From contig WPIO01000046.1 of NCBI GenBank assembly GCA_009760855.2, positions 2,940,501-2,985,000 of the forward strand: DNA of 44,500 nt. The letters are read 5' to 3'. Positions within the stretch are counted from its first letter, which is position 1. Each line of letters begins with the position of its first letter. This document shows positions 25,440 through 38,855 of the stretch, in pieces. Both the position numbers and the translations under genes were made by a program. The notes beneath the pieces were generated by a model. That model searched no databases. It was not told where the DNA came from and worked only from the letters and a program-made list of their open reading frames with translations. The DNA comes from Cristatella mucedo (taxonomy: Eukaryota > Bryozoa > Phylactolaemata > Cristatellidae).

Positions 25440-28400
25440 ATTCATTTGTATAGCTTCCCGAGAGAACTTACTTATAGAAAAAATCTCTATTCAAGCGCTT
25501 CACATATGCCTCGGGGCTCGAGCCCACGACCTCAGCCAGACCTCGGTCCCTGGGCGAGCACTTTAATATTAAGTCTTTTGAACAGCACCGTAGGAGAACC
25601 TAGTCTCTATTCAGACACTTTACAACTCCCTGCACGAGAAGCAGCAACCTAGTGCCACTGACAAGCAAGACGTTTGAGCGCTGACAAGCAAGGTCTCCTT
25701 CTTAGACAAGCATGGAAAGCACACAAGCAAGAAGTTTCTAAAATTAGGGCTTGTTTAGATAAGGATACCACGTCCAAGTTGGTCCATGCATTCGTGACAT
25801 ATCGTCTCGACTTCTGCAACTCACTGCTTACTGGCCTACCGGCATGTGCGATCAGGCGATTGCAGCTGGTGCAAAACTCTACAGCTAGGCTTGTCTGTCG
25901 TGAGCGTCGCAGTTGCCACATTACTCCACTTCTCGCCGACCTGCACTGGCTACCAGTCAAGCAACGAATTGACTTCAAGGTTTTGTCGCTCACTTTTAGG
26001 TCCCTTCATTCTATGGCTCCAGCCTATCTGTCAGATATACTACCCCACCAGGCCAAGCATCGTACCACCCGCTTTTCGGAATCCAACAGTCTAGAAATAC
26101 CTCGTACAAACCTTAAATCCTTTGGAGACCGTGCATTTAGCTCGTATGCTCCCACAGCCTGGAACTCCCTCCCGACCTGCGTCAGAACATCCCCTGACCT
26201 GACCACATTTAAAAGAAACTTGAAAACACCTATTTAGGACAGCATTTAGTGGGTCCCTGTGATTCGTCCTTGATGTGCTTATGCGTGCTGACACGGTGCA
26301 TGCTGCCACTAACCACATTTGCATGCTGACCCTGTGCATGTCACCCCTAACCATGTTATTCATTTTGTTTGTTTTTCAAGCATGATTTTACTTACTATTC
26401 TATTGCGTATCACTTTGCAGCAAATGTAAAGCGCCTAGAAAGAGATTAAGTTCTCTGAGGGCGCTTTATCAAGTGCAATATTATTATTATTATTATTATT
26501 ATTACATGAGGTCCTAGGTGTATAGAACCTTTGGTTAGTAACAGAGCAGGCAGTCGTGCATAGTAAGCACTCAAAGCATGAAGGAAACAAGCCGAGCTGG
26601 TTTGGCCCAGCGGTTAAGGTGCTCGCCGCGACCGAGGTCTGGCTGAGGTCGAGGTCTCGAGCCCCGGTGCATATGTGAAGCACCTGGATAGAGATTAAGT
26701 TCTCTTGTGATGGTATGTAAATGCATTATATTAAATGCCTTATATTGCACTAGTATGTGTAGATATTTGCTCTACAAAGGCTTCCTAAGTCGATTGTCGA
26801 TTCGCGATTCCTTGATTTGTGTCCAGACGCCCGGCACCAAATGTTTAGAAGTAACCCCAAACCACTCTCCGAATTTCACGCTCATCTCCTGGCAACACGT
26901 CCTGGCAACAAGCGTCAGCACACGGTCAACGCCCATTTGTCGGCCCACCTCTTGTCTCAGCCAAAGAGATTGAACTTTGACTCGTCGATCCACAGCACTC
27001 TGCTCCACTATGTAGCAGTCCAGTCCTGGTGTCAGTGAGAAAAAGCCAGCCTTGCTTTTTTGCTGCTAGTGAACAATTGCTTGGTCACACTGCCTCCCGC
27101 TCTTGTTTATTAAGCTATCTGCTCGCGGTATTTTGGCTCACAACAGTTCCAGTAGCTTAGCAGAGACTCAGCTAATATATTTGAGCAGTGGCCTTCGGAG
27201 CCGTGCTCTTTAGGAGCCGGTCTTCCCTTCTAGAATTTAGCCTCGAGCGACCCGATCATGGCAGTGCCTCTTAGTCCAGACGTTTTAATAATTATGTTAA
27301 CGTAGCCCCGTGAGATCTTCAGCTGCCTTGCTATTTCCTGGTTTGAATCGCCATCTCTGTAGAGCGGCATCAAAACTGCTCTTGTACCTTGAGAAAGCTG
27401 TGCAGCTGGGAAGGACGGGGCCCCTACAGGTCAAGGAGACATCTGGGTACCTTGACTCATCATTTGCCGAGGCATAGTAAGTGATGAAATTGATGAAAAT
27501 TAGGTTGTGCTAGATGGCATTCGAGGGAAGCAGAATATTGTCGTGTTCGAAACTCCCCAACCTGTTTACAGGGAATCGTTGACTCATTTGCCGGCAAATG
27601 GAGCAACCGACTATGCCAAACGAAGCAAATTGTGAGATCAACATTGTCGTGACAGATTGTTACAATTTAATAATTAGTGTAGTGTGATGACTTACTCGAA
27701 TGCTGGTTAACAGCAGCTGAGCTCAGATCAATGGACCGGGGGTTCACAGAAAAGTTTGAGCATCAGTGTACGCTGCCCCCTTGCCTGGCGGTCTCTGGTT
27801 TGCACCTGTCTTGACCTGAAGTTAGTTAGTTCTTTTGTGAACTTCTTTCAGATCGACTCCCTGTTAAAAAATAACATGTTTCCAGTGGTTACATTGTTGC
27901 CGCAAACTCATTTTCAGTTACATATGGTGACGATGCAATTCTGCAAGCACTGTTAGCTTAGCAGGTGGTTATGGTTGCATGGAATTTTTGTTTGATATGG
28001 TCTGATCTTGTCAGTAGCGTGGTCTTACTAACAAGTGACCTCGTTAGCATGCACTGGCATGCTGTAGCGCCGTCTTAAGCTTATCCTATGCTTATGCTGG
28101 GCGTCACTGTTTCTGACAGGAAGAGAATGCCAAAATCAAGTCCGGACTGTCGGCCGAGAAAGAAGTGCCAGTGGCGCTGCCGTCGACCCCTGTGCTGACC
28201 TTTGATTTTAGCAGCAGGTTCCACGAAGTGAAGGCGCAAGCCAAGGTATGCTGTGCAAACAGCTGTTCTGCCCTCTGCTCCCGCTCAGCGGTCGTTTCAC
28301 GGCATGGCTTTCTCGGAGTTCTCGAGTGTTCCGGCCAAGGAGTCGCTTTCCGAGTTCAGCGCCACTTTGAACCTGTTGGATTGGTTTAATGCTTATGAAT

Positions 28401-31400
28401 CCGGTTACCCTTTCTGTTGTTATTTGTTCAACTGCTGCGTGACCCAACATCGGCTGGGTGACTGCCGGCGCTTGTGTAGTGCCGAGGCCGAGTGTCCTTG
28501 TTGCCCCTACAGGTTATCGAGGCAGAGCTGCTACAGCTTGAGCTTAAAGAATGCAAAGACTGCCTCGAACTAACTGGTCTCTTCCTTTCGGATGCATTCT
28601 TTAAACACGGAGGTAAGAGCATGCGTTTTTTCCTGGCTTGATAGTAATAAACGAGGCTTTGGGGCGTAAACTTCAACCTCTCCATGCCGGTTTGCGAGAT
28701 CGTTAGCGCGATCCCTGAAAAGGCTTGGCGACATTGTGCTGTCGGAGCACTTGTGCCTCTCTTGTGCTGCTCGGTCCGTTACGTTGATTTTTTACTACTT
28801 CCAGGACTCAGAATTGGTTAGTTGGTATTCTCAGCGATTTGGGATATGCGTGTGCGCTTAATTAGCATCGAGCTAGGTGCCAACTAAGTGTCGGAGCCGG
28901 TGATTCTTTCCTTGGCGGCTCTTTTCTTTTTTCATCGCAAATCCTTCCAGGTGACTACGATGGCATCCAAGCCGTGCTGCTTATACCGAGCCTGCTGGGA
29001 AAGTCGGAGGTGCTATCGAATTACGCGGCCGCAAAGGTAAATGGAGTGTCTGTCCCGCCGAAACGCTCTATGCGACTCTTCCGTTCCCACGTCGTCAGCT
29101 GCTCATGCTGTTTATCGTTCGTTCTAGTTGCCTGCCATTGGATCCGACGAGCACAAACTGGTGAGCATCAAGTCAGAGCAGTACAGCTTCCTTCGTAACG
29201 TGCTGTGCAGCCTTGCTGCCCTGGATATGCATCTGCTGCAGTTGCAATGGTAAGTGGCATGCAAAGATAATTGTCATTCAAAACGTGCTGTACTCTGATT
29301 ATATTAAATATTTTTTTATCAGTATGCCGTGTACCAATATTAATAAGTTCTTTCATTTCTTTCGCATCCCATACAGTTTTAGTCAGTTTTGGTTGCATGG
29401 CAGTGCGAATGTCTGCATTGTTTCCGTTGTAGCTCTGCAAAAGCTGGCAACGTTGAGATTTTTAAGAAGTTAGCCAGCTCGCTTTCGGATATGCGCACGC
29501 ACAGTCGATGCGTAGCTAAACTGCTTGACCTGCTGCAGAAAGATCAGCTCGACGAGACAATATCACTGAAGCCTTTAGCCGAGGCTGTACAGTACTTCAA
29601 GGTAGGCCTCTTTTGTTGGTGAAATTTGGTCGATTGCACTGTTGGATTTCTAAAGAGCTGCTCAAGCCGTTTTACTTCTTCATAGCATGGGATGAGGGCA
29701 TGCACAGACATGGTAGGTTAGATTGATCTATGCTGTCACACCGATTTCAATAACATGTGCAATAAGCTATTTGCCAACCCAGTCAGAGCAAATTAATTAT
29801 TCCTTAGGCCCGAATGGCTTTTGAATATCACTTCTGCCTCTACTCCGACAGTAATAATAATTATTATAGTAATAATACTAAGACATTTGTATGAATCGCT
29901 TCAAGAACTAAATCTCTTACGCCGCACTTTCTTTGTGGTACTAAGGAAGCATGTCCATTGGTTAGTGATAACATGCAAAGTGTCAGCACGCATGGACACG
30001 CACAAGACAACTAATTAACATGGACCGAGTCAAAGCTGCTAGGAACAGGTGCGTTTTTAGCTCCTTTCTAAATATCGCGGGATCAAGGTACGTCGGTCGG
30101 GAGTGAGTTCTAGAGACTTCTGGAGCACAGGAACTAAAGGCAGGGTAGCCAGTGGTTGCTTCGAGAGGGGTCGTCACCAAAGGATTTGAAGGTGCTTTGA
30201 ACTACATCTGAACGACTTGAGTCAGTAGAGTAGGTATGGTAATGCGATGGTAGTGCGATGTTTAGCCTCATTGAGAAGTAGTTAATATAGATAGGCCTCT
30301 GAAGAAAAAAATTGGAAGCTGAAAGTGAGTGACGAATTGTAGAGTTCGACGCGTTGGTTGCTCTGTAACCAGTGCGAGCCGGTGACGTGGTGTTATGTGG
30401 CAGTTGCAATGCTTACGACTGCCGAGCCTAGCTGCCAAGTTTTGCGCCAACTGTATGTGCCTTATTGTGTAGAAGGCCTGTGAGCAGTGAGTTACATAAG
30501 TCTAGATGGGATGTCGCCTATGCATGGACTAACTTGGATGTGGTATCCCTGTTTAAGCAGGCCAGCATTTTTGCAATCATGTTTAGCTGAAAGTAGGCAC
30601 ACTTTATTGTGGAGCCGATTTAGTCTTCACACTCTGCATCGATCTCAGTCATCGATCACATGATGAGGACCAGCCATCGGAAGATTCCTTTTTGTCGAGT
30701 TGCTGGTACTAGATTCGGTGCCTGATGGCTATATATCAGCATGCATTCCTTTTTCTCATTGACAGCATGCGTTGTATTCATGCCTCACTTCCCCTCACTT
30801 GCGTTCAAAGAAATTGCTTAAGCTCTTTGAGTACGGAGTGTGTAGAAAACTGCAGATGCAAGATTCTAGCTGCTTTTAGCCTGGCAGCACGAAATTGGCT
30901 AAAGCTGATGGTTGTCTTTGTTTACTAATTGGAATAGCCTGCCATTTGCTACGTAGTTGCTCGTTGCTAACAGTAGATCATTGAAGAGGCTTTGCGACTT
31001 GCTCCGTATGTACTCGGAAGATTGAATATGACCGTACGATGGGATGTCTCAATACATGTGTAAGGTTTGCATTTCACGCGTGGTGGTTTCATGGGATAAA
31101 AAAATACAGCAATTAAGAGCACAGTCGAAGGTATTTTAATGCTGAAGCATCCTGTATAGGTCTTGATTTGACAAAAATAGGGATAGTGTCGTTTAGCGGT
31201 GACGTTGTTGGCACTATTGGCATGACGTTAGCATTAGTGTTAGTTATCTGGGACATTGGTCTATTCATTTGTAAGTTCACTGATCTAACCTTATCGTTCA
31301 CTTGGTTTGACTGAAGTCATAATCACAATCTCGTAGACAATCCCCTTGCTTTCATTCACAGGTGGCCCAGGAGACTTCTAATGACCTCGGTGAACTTGGC

Positions 31401-34400
31401 AATAGGCGCATTCTTGCCTCTTGGGCTAGTGTCAGCTGTGTAATAATCAGCCTTCCAGTTCGGCAGATAGCAGTTAGGGATCGTTTGCATAGGGCTTGAA
31501 GCTCTCTCCTAGTGAGATTTAACGGTATTGCTGCCTATTCATAGCGGGATGCTAGGGTCAGCCGACTCATTCTCGAACATCGATTCAGATGCACATGTGC
31601 TCTTCAGTAATTTAGCAGGCTGACATATAATGCATTTTATTCTAAACTATTTTATTCTAAACTATTTATTTTATTTTGAACTCATGTTCGGATCATCAAT
31701 GTTCAACTTCAGACTTTGACTGCTTTCATGATATGCTTGGAATGTCATCCTTTTGTCCGAGCACTTGCATTAGCAGTTAATTTTCAACCTTGGTAGTATG
31801 CAAATGCATTGTTATTATTATTATCATTATTTGCTGAAGCTCATGAGTTTAGCTTTCATGCTGTTGAGTCCCAACCAGTGGTCGTTCTTCATAGAATAAG
31901 TACTTGGGCTGCTGTTAATACTTGTTAGTTGTTGGTTTATCTGAGAGCTTGAGGCTATGTGAAAGCCATTTAGCTCAAGTCGTTTAGTAACTGTGCCTCG
32001 AACCATCCTCGAATCTTTTAGATACCGTGCCTTTAGTTTGCTGGAACTCACTGCCAACTGAGTCTCGACATCTCCTGACTTGACGGCATGTTAAAATAAG
32101 CTAAAAACACTTGTTTCTGACAGCATTTGGTGGGTCCTTGTGAATTGCTCTTGGTGTGTGTAAGCATGCTGACTTTGTGTATGCTATCACTAACCATGTT
32201 GATATGCTTCCTTTGCAGCGTATGTAAAGTTTTAAAAAGGGATTAAGTTCTCTGATGGTGCTATACAATTGTATTATTATTGTTACAATTAATATTATGA
32301 ATTAATACTATGAGTCTTGTAGTGTGCCGTAGTGGCAAAAGCTGACAAGGTGCTGTCTCAAGGAGAACAAGAAGGTTTGTGGCTCATGGGCATTGATTAG
32401 CTGTACATTTCCTCTGCCTTGGCTTTTTCAGTTTTTTTTTCTTCGATTATACAATTTTAGCAGAATTTCTGGCTATTGCTATTTACATGTAGGCCCCCTA
32501 CGCAACCTTTATATAAGTCCTCTGGCCCGTTTTGATGATGCAAGGAGCTGGCCCAGTGCATACACCCCGGTGAAAATGTTTGAAGCGAAAACAACTCGAG
32601 TGGCAAACAGCTCTCCCCCACTTCTTGATGGGGCTGGGTGAGCAGGAACAGCTAGTTTGTCGGACCTAAAAGATCTGAGATGCAAAGCAGGCCTGTTGCC
32701 CGGAACAATGCCTGCTAGGTAGGAGCTAACCTGTTTTTAGGCTGCTGTGACTTGACATGAATTCCTATACGATGTGCAGCCAGTGAAAATCCTTCAGCAA
32801 TGAAATGGTCGATTAGAATTAGTTGTATTTGTCTGAAACTCGGGTTTCGTGTTAGTAAGGGTGTGTTAAAGGCTCCAGTGAGATTTTAATGAACCTGCCA
32901 AGGAGCAAATCACATTAACCTAGTTTCGAGGTAACTGCTGCGTGCACTCATCGTTTTGGCATAAAACACCCGTAGGTAGTTCCTGATAGCAGTACTCTTA
33001 TGAAATGAGCTGGCCATTGAACAGGTCATGCTTACAGTGAAACAAAAAACTGAGGACGATGTTACAAAATTACGTCAAGGTTTTGAGCAAATGTGATGAC
33101 AATTAGGGATTCACCCATGCATGGTAGATTTGGCCTTGGTTTCAAGGTTAGGTCGGCCTATCCACAGGGCAGCTGTGAATTTGTTTCTGTGATCTACTCA
33201 CATGCACCACAATGAGAAAGGAGGCTCGAACAAATAATGTAATATAAAATGTATCTCCGTCTGCAACTCTACCAAGCCACAAAAACTATGTGAGTTTTTG
33301 GCAGGAAAGGCGGCCTAAGTGGCTTTCAGTATGCATTGGGTAGCCAACAGATTGTGTGTTGGTGAAAGCTGTTATGACCCTCCCCCATCTATAACACTGC
33401 TCTGCGAGTTTTTTCCATCCGATTGGTGTTATCGCTGTCCGCCTGGTGACTGCAGGGTCTTTTGTCTGCTTGCTGCTACTTGGAAAGCGATACTACTCAG
33501 TCGCTCGACTGCGCCGAGTACATGCGCAGCCATGCCCGAGTCCTGCAAACGCAAGTCGATGCACTGCACTATGACATCGGCCAGCTTCTTGCCATGATGG
33601 GGGTGAGTATAGCAGATTGCTATTGATGAGCAGCTGGGCACTCGCTGAACTTTAAATATTAATTTTTTTAAGTCTTGCTGTGTTTATTATTTCCCAATAG
33701 ATTAATTAGACTCCATCTAGTTGAGGTTATCCTTGGCCTATTGCTATGCTACTGACAATATCGTGCTGTACCCAGAAAAAACACCACGTCATTGTGGGGC
33801 TGGTTTAATTAGGCTGCTTCTGACAAAATGTGTGACCTCTTCAGAGCATACTGGTTTTGTTTGGTGCATTTTAAGATATTTGTATCGTGCCTACAAGATG
33901 TTGATAGTTAAAGAAACCTTATACCAACATATATACATATATTGCATTGTATCACCCTTTCCTTTCTTCTAGTCTTAAGCTCTAAGTCATGGGTAGCAGG
34001 TACGTGTTAGATTGTGCTTCGAGTAGGTTCAATCAGGCTCAGGAGAAATAGTAGTGGCTGCAGAGCAGCTGGCAACAGGGTTTAGCTTCTACCCATTACC
34101 ATACAGAGGAGGGCCCCTTTACTATTTATACTACAGTTACTTTTTATTTTGCAGTCGAACAGACAGAGTTTCCAAAGGCTATACATTTCAATGCTATGCT
34201 TCATAGATATTCATGTGCCGGTTCAATTTAGTTCTAAAAAGTGGTTTGTTTTTTGGTAGCTACTGTGCTGAATTTTTTTCAAAAAGTGCTGACATTTTCC
34301 AGCCATTCTGTACCAAGCACGTGGTGGAAGTACAGTCGTCCCTCGCTACTTAGCGCTCCGACTTTCTATGTGTGTAATTAAATTTACAGTAGTAAGAATA

Positions 34401-37400
34401 TCATATTTATAACGTCTAATATGTCTTACTTTCTCCTAATTTTTCTAATATATTGGGTAATACGAGTGCAATGGTGACTAAAGGGGCGTTACTTCATGTC
34501 CAGAGGTCTATAATAATGTTAAAAACCATATGTAGAGGGTCGTGAACAGGTTTTTCAATGCTTTAACTACAAAAAATATTCGATTATAAATAAAGAATCA
34601 TACTTTGCAGAAATTCACTTATTTGTGGTGGAGTCTGGAACTGATTAACTTCGATAAACGAGGGATGAGTTTAATCAGTTTTGCGACGCAGGTGCCTGCC
34701 CCTTAGTAGCCCTCACGGTTACGAGCTGTTTCTTATTCTCACCTGCCCGCTAAGTGGCTAGTCTGCTTGGTAATCAGAACGCTACTTCGATAGCTGATTC
34801 GTCTCGGGAAGCAATCGAGTAGTGCAATGTCGTCTGGTTTGCGCAGTATAGATGGCAGGAAGAGAAGAACGAGCCTCAAAGCAGAAATGGAGCAGCGCTG
34901 CTCTAATATAGGGCGCCCTGCCAAATGTAAGCTCTATTTTATGCAGGCTTTGGAAGGAGAGATTATAGTACATTGTAGTCTGGATCTAAACATTAAAGTG
35001 GATAGCGGAATGATCACGCGATGTAAGAGGATGTAGGTGTTAAATCCTCTACGAATTCCCCCTACGAATGCAGAAATAATATGCAGGCAAGTACCAAAAT
35101 GAGAAGGCACTGACAGTCCACAATAGCCTCTCTCGGTAAATGTAAGATTTATTGTTAGAGCACTGACTGCTAAGGTGGCTCTTTTGCAGATAATTTGTCT
35201 GAAAGCTTTCTTTGTATCTTAAAACACATTCTCCATTGGTTTTAGTCAGTAGTCCAGTACATGAATAAATGGCGTACTGCAAGAGCAGTCAACGTGCCAG
35301 CTCATGCTTTTCAGCTCTCGCTGGAGAGAGCTTTACTTTTAGCTACTGGATCGCTTCTTAGATTTTGGCAGGCTTCGACTGTCTTGCATAGCAGAGTAGT
35401 TCCTGATAGTTTACTAACCAGAAGGGGCACTTGAGCGGTGGTCAGTCACGTTTTTGGATCAGGATGCCATTGATCAAATTCTTCTGTCACACGGTGCAGG
35501 AAGGGAAACCCCCTAAGGGAAGGGATGGTTCTGTTACCCTAGACTTTCATTTCTTCTGTGAAACGGCTGCGAGCGACCATGTGGTCCTTGCTTATACCCA
35601 TACCCAGTCAGCCACCTCAGATAAGCTTCAGATGAGCTTGAATGGGGGTGCCTATAACTTCACACCTACCGTGCAGCTTGTTGCGCAACCTAATGTCGTG
35701 TAGGTCGGTTCGATTCTCTAACAGCAAACGTGGCTCAGTCTGTGGTGCTGTCCCTTCTCTCGGCACTGATGAAGCAGAACACGTGAAAGGACACGGCCGT
35801 GGGAGGAAGAGAGGCTGCAAGAGAGAAGAAGCCTCGGTGCCAATTCGTGAATGCACTTTTTCAAAGAGTTTCCGAGTTTGTGTGAAGCTAGTGTAGATGC
35901 ATGACCGGCAGGTTTTGGGAATGTAAATTATACACATAGCAGGCTCGTGGCTGGGGGGGGGGCACAAGGTTACGAGTCTCTTACGGTTTCCAGACTTCGT
36001 GATCCAGCTAGGGTCAAAGTGTTCAGTGTATTGACAGTGTATTTTCAGGTAATTAATGCCTTTGTGGGAAAACTCTAATCAGGCGCAGCTTAACCAGCCG
36101 GTGAGCTTTTTGCTTAGTCGAACAATTAGGCAACTGCCTGCCAAGGATTAAGTAATTAATTTGTTTAATTCATTGATATACCAGCCTAAGAGAATGTAAT
36201 CTTTATCCAGGCGAATGCCGAATCGCTCGAGCCTACGACTTTGGTCGTTAAGTCGAGCAACGCATTGAATAGGCCTGGGCTTGAAGTTCCGTGATGCCAC
36301 TGCAATCTTCAGGAAACTTTGAAATAGTGTCAAGGGTTTTTCACTGCCGTTATCATTATGCGCATAGATTTTTCTCTGCCGGTATCATTATATGCATAGA
36401 TTTTTCCACGTCTTTCCAACACTGCCCCGCTTTTAATTTCTTTTTTTTGAGTTCTTGCCTCATGAAAGACATCGTGTCATAATAAAAGGCTATCAGCAAA
36501 GTACATCAACTGTCCTACACTAACTGTGGAATGTCACACCTACTTCCTTGCAGTGGCATGCTTCTGCTCATACAAATCTGTCTATTATTGTTGGTTTGTT
36601 GACTGTTGCAGTTGAATGGAGACAGTTCTAATCCCGTGTGTGATTGTCTTCGGGCTTTGCTCCACAAAGGTGTGGAGCTAGCTGGCATAGCCAAGCAGGT
36701 ATGTAATATTGCCTGAGTATCGTACTCCATGGTGAATCTTCAGCAGTTTGTGCTGTACCTTTAACCTTTGGCTAGCAGTGCTGGTGTTAGGAGGAGTTTC
36801 TAGCAATCGTGGTAGCCTAAAGGCCTGTCAATTTCACTTTACTTGTTGGGCTTAATGGGCATTCTTTTTTTTTTAGGTGAAACACAGGCTGAAGAAATCA
36901 ACTGATGGATCGCCCTTGGATATCCAGATCACATATAAAAAAGAGGTGCCCTCCCCTACATGTCCTAATTTGCTATGCATTGTGCAATGTGGCTACATGT
37001 TATGTAGTAGCCATGCATTGTGCTGGGTCGAGTCTCTGTTTTTCCTTTGATGCAGTTTTGTATGCGCTCCTTCTCAAAAGTCTTGGCGCCATACAATGCA
37101 CGAACTAGTCAGCTGGAGCTGGAGATCCGAGCTCAGCCACCGCATCATGTAAATCGCGACCGCCTTAGTCAAAGTGGAATAGCTGTCAGTTGTAGTTAGT
37201 TCATTCTGTGTGCTAAAAGTGCAAACAACCGGGTTGTTGCTGTGGAGTTGGGTTATTCAACGTGGCGTTACGACGGACTGAAAAGCAGACAATTTCTTAG
37301 CATTTTTCTTCTTGCAAGCTCTCTTATGTCTGTCGCTGTTGCAGTCGGTCGCTGGGGTGGGCTTGTGGAAGTGTTTTTCCTAATTCTGCCTCTCCCCGGC

Positions 37401-38614
37401 AAAGGGCCTGTTTCTTTCGGCTCGTTTTAGTGCCTAGTTCAGCATGCCTAGGATGTCGCTGCTCAAAGAAAGGAATACCTTAGGCCTTGCATGAAATGGA
37501 TCTAAGCAGCCGAGAAGCAGCACAGATTCTTAAAATAATCAGGCATAGAGCAGTGAGCTTACAATCCTGGAAACCCCTAAGCATATCACAAGACAGTATG
37601 GCCTGTAGAATGTGCTTAGGATTGGCTTGGAAAGATGACCTTGCGGGACGACTTTCATCCACCTAAAGGCTATAGCAATATGGTCTCGTAAAGATGCTCA
37701 CTTATGCAAGAAATTAAGCCTGCTTGTAGTGCATAGTGAGCAGAAATGTGTGTAAACTTCAGTAGTACTTCGCTAGCGAAGTAGAAAGCTATCAATATGC
37801 ACCAGCTACACATTGCCCTGCCTGATGAAGCAAGACTTTTGAGGAGTGTATGCTCGTGGCTGTAATATAATTGCTTTTCTGTTTATATTCAGTCCATTTT
37901 ACCCCTTCCCCCAGCTGAAATGGTGTTGCTGCATCTTGTGGCTGCTGCCATGAACAAGGAACTTGCCTGCCCTGTCGTTAGCCTATAGATTTTTGGGACA
38001 TAGTTTTTTTTTGGGACTCACCAACGTCCTTCGTGCCGCTCTTGAAAACGGTGTCGACTCGTCTTGTCGAGCATTTTGCCATTTTATGGCTTCAGTACTA
38101 TGTTGTTTCTGCACTAAGTCCTCGTTTGCCGTGGGAGGAGTGGGCTTGCTTATCATTTGCTTAGTGATGCATACTAGTGGCCAACAATTGCGCACTGACA
38201 GCTGTTTAGGCTTTGAATGCGCTGTTGGAAACTCTGCAGCCTAAAACGTGATTAGTCTGTGTAGCTTTAGAGGACTATAGGCAGAGATAGGTGTGTTGCG
38301 TTGCAGCGCAGTGCAGTGGTTATTTTGAAATGTGCTGGCAGTCTGATGTGACCCATCCTGCACTGAAATGGGTTAAAACATCATTTTGTTTGTCAGCTTT
38401 TGCGGACCTCTGATCCTAGATGCACTCCTTCGCTCTGCTCGAGATGGACTCCAAACGACAGCTATCCAGCCCCTATAGTTTAATTGGTGGCAAGCAAATC
38501 ACTAAATGGCTCTGCAGAAACCGATTGCGCTCAATGCTGAAGCACTTCTTAGTTGTGCTCTGTGTATCGTAGTTTTCATCTGTCCAATCCTTGTGGCAGC
38601 TTAGAATGCAGAAG

Positions 38615-38670
<56 letters not shown>

Positions 38671-38762
38671 ACATGTGTGTGGAGGCGCTGCCGAACCTGA
38701 AATGCAGTTGGTATTCTACGCTTGCAGCTTCTCATTGTCACGACTCCATTGCTTGCTCTTTC

Positions 38763-38855
<93 letters not shown>

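Noticed and set aside
32320-32400. Possible diverged SINE head
   Set aside because: Similarity limited to aaggtgct and scattered bases; no box B or tail.
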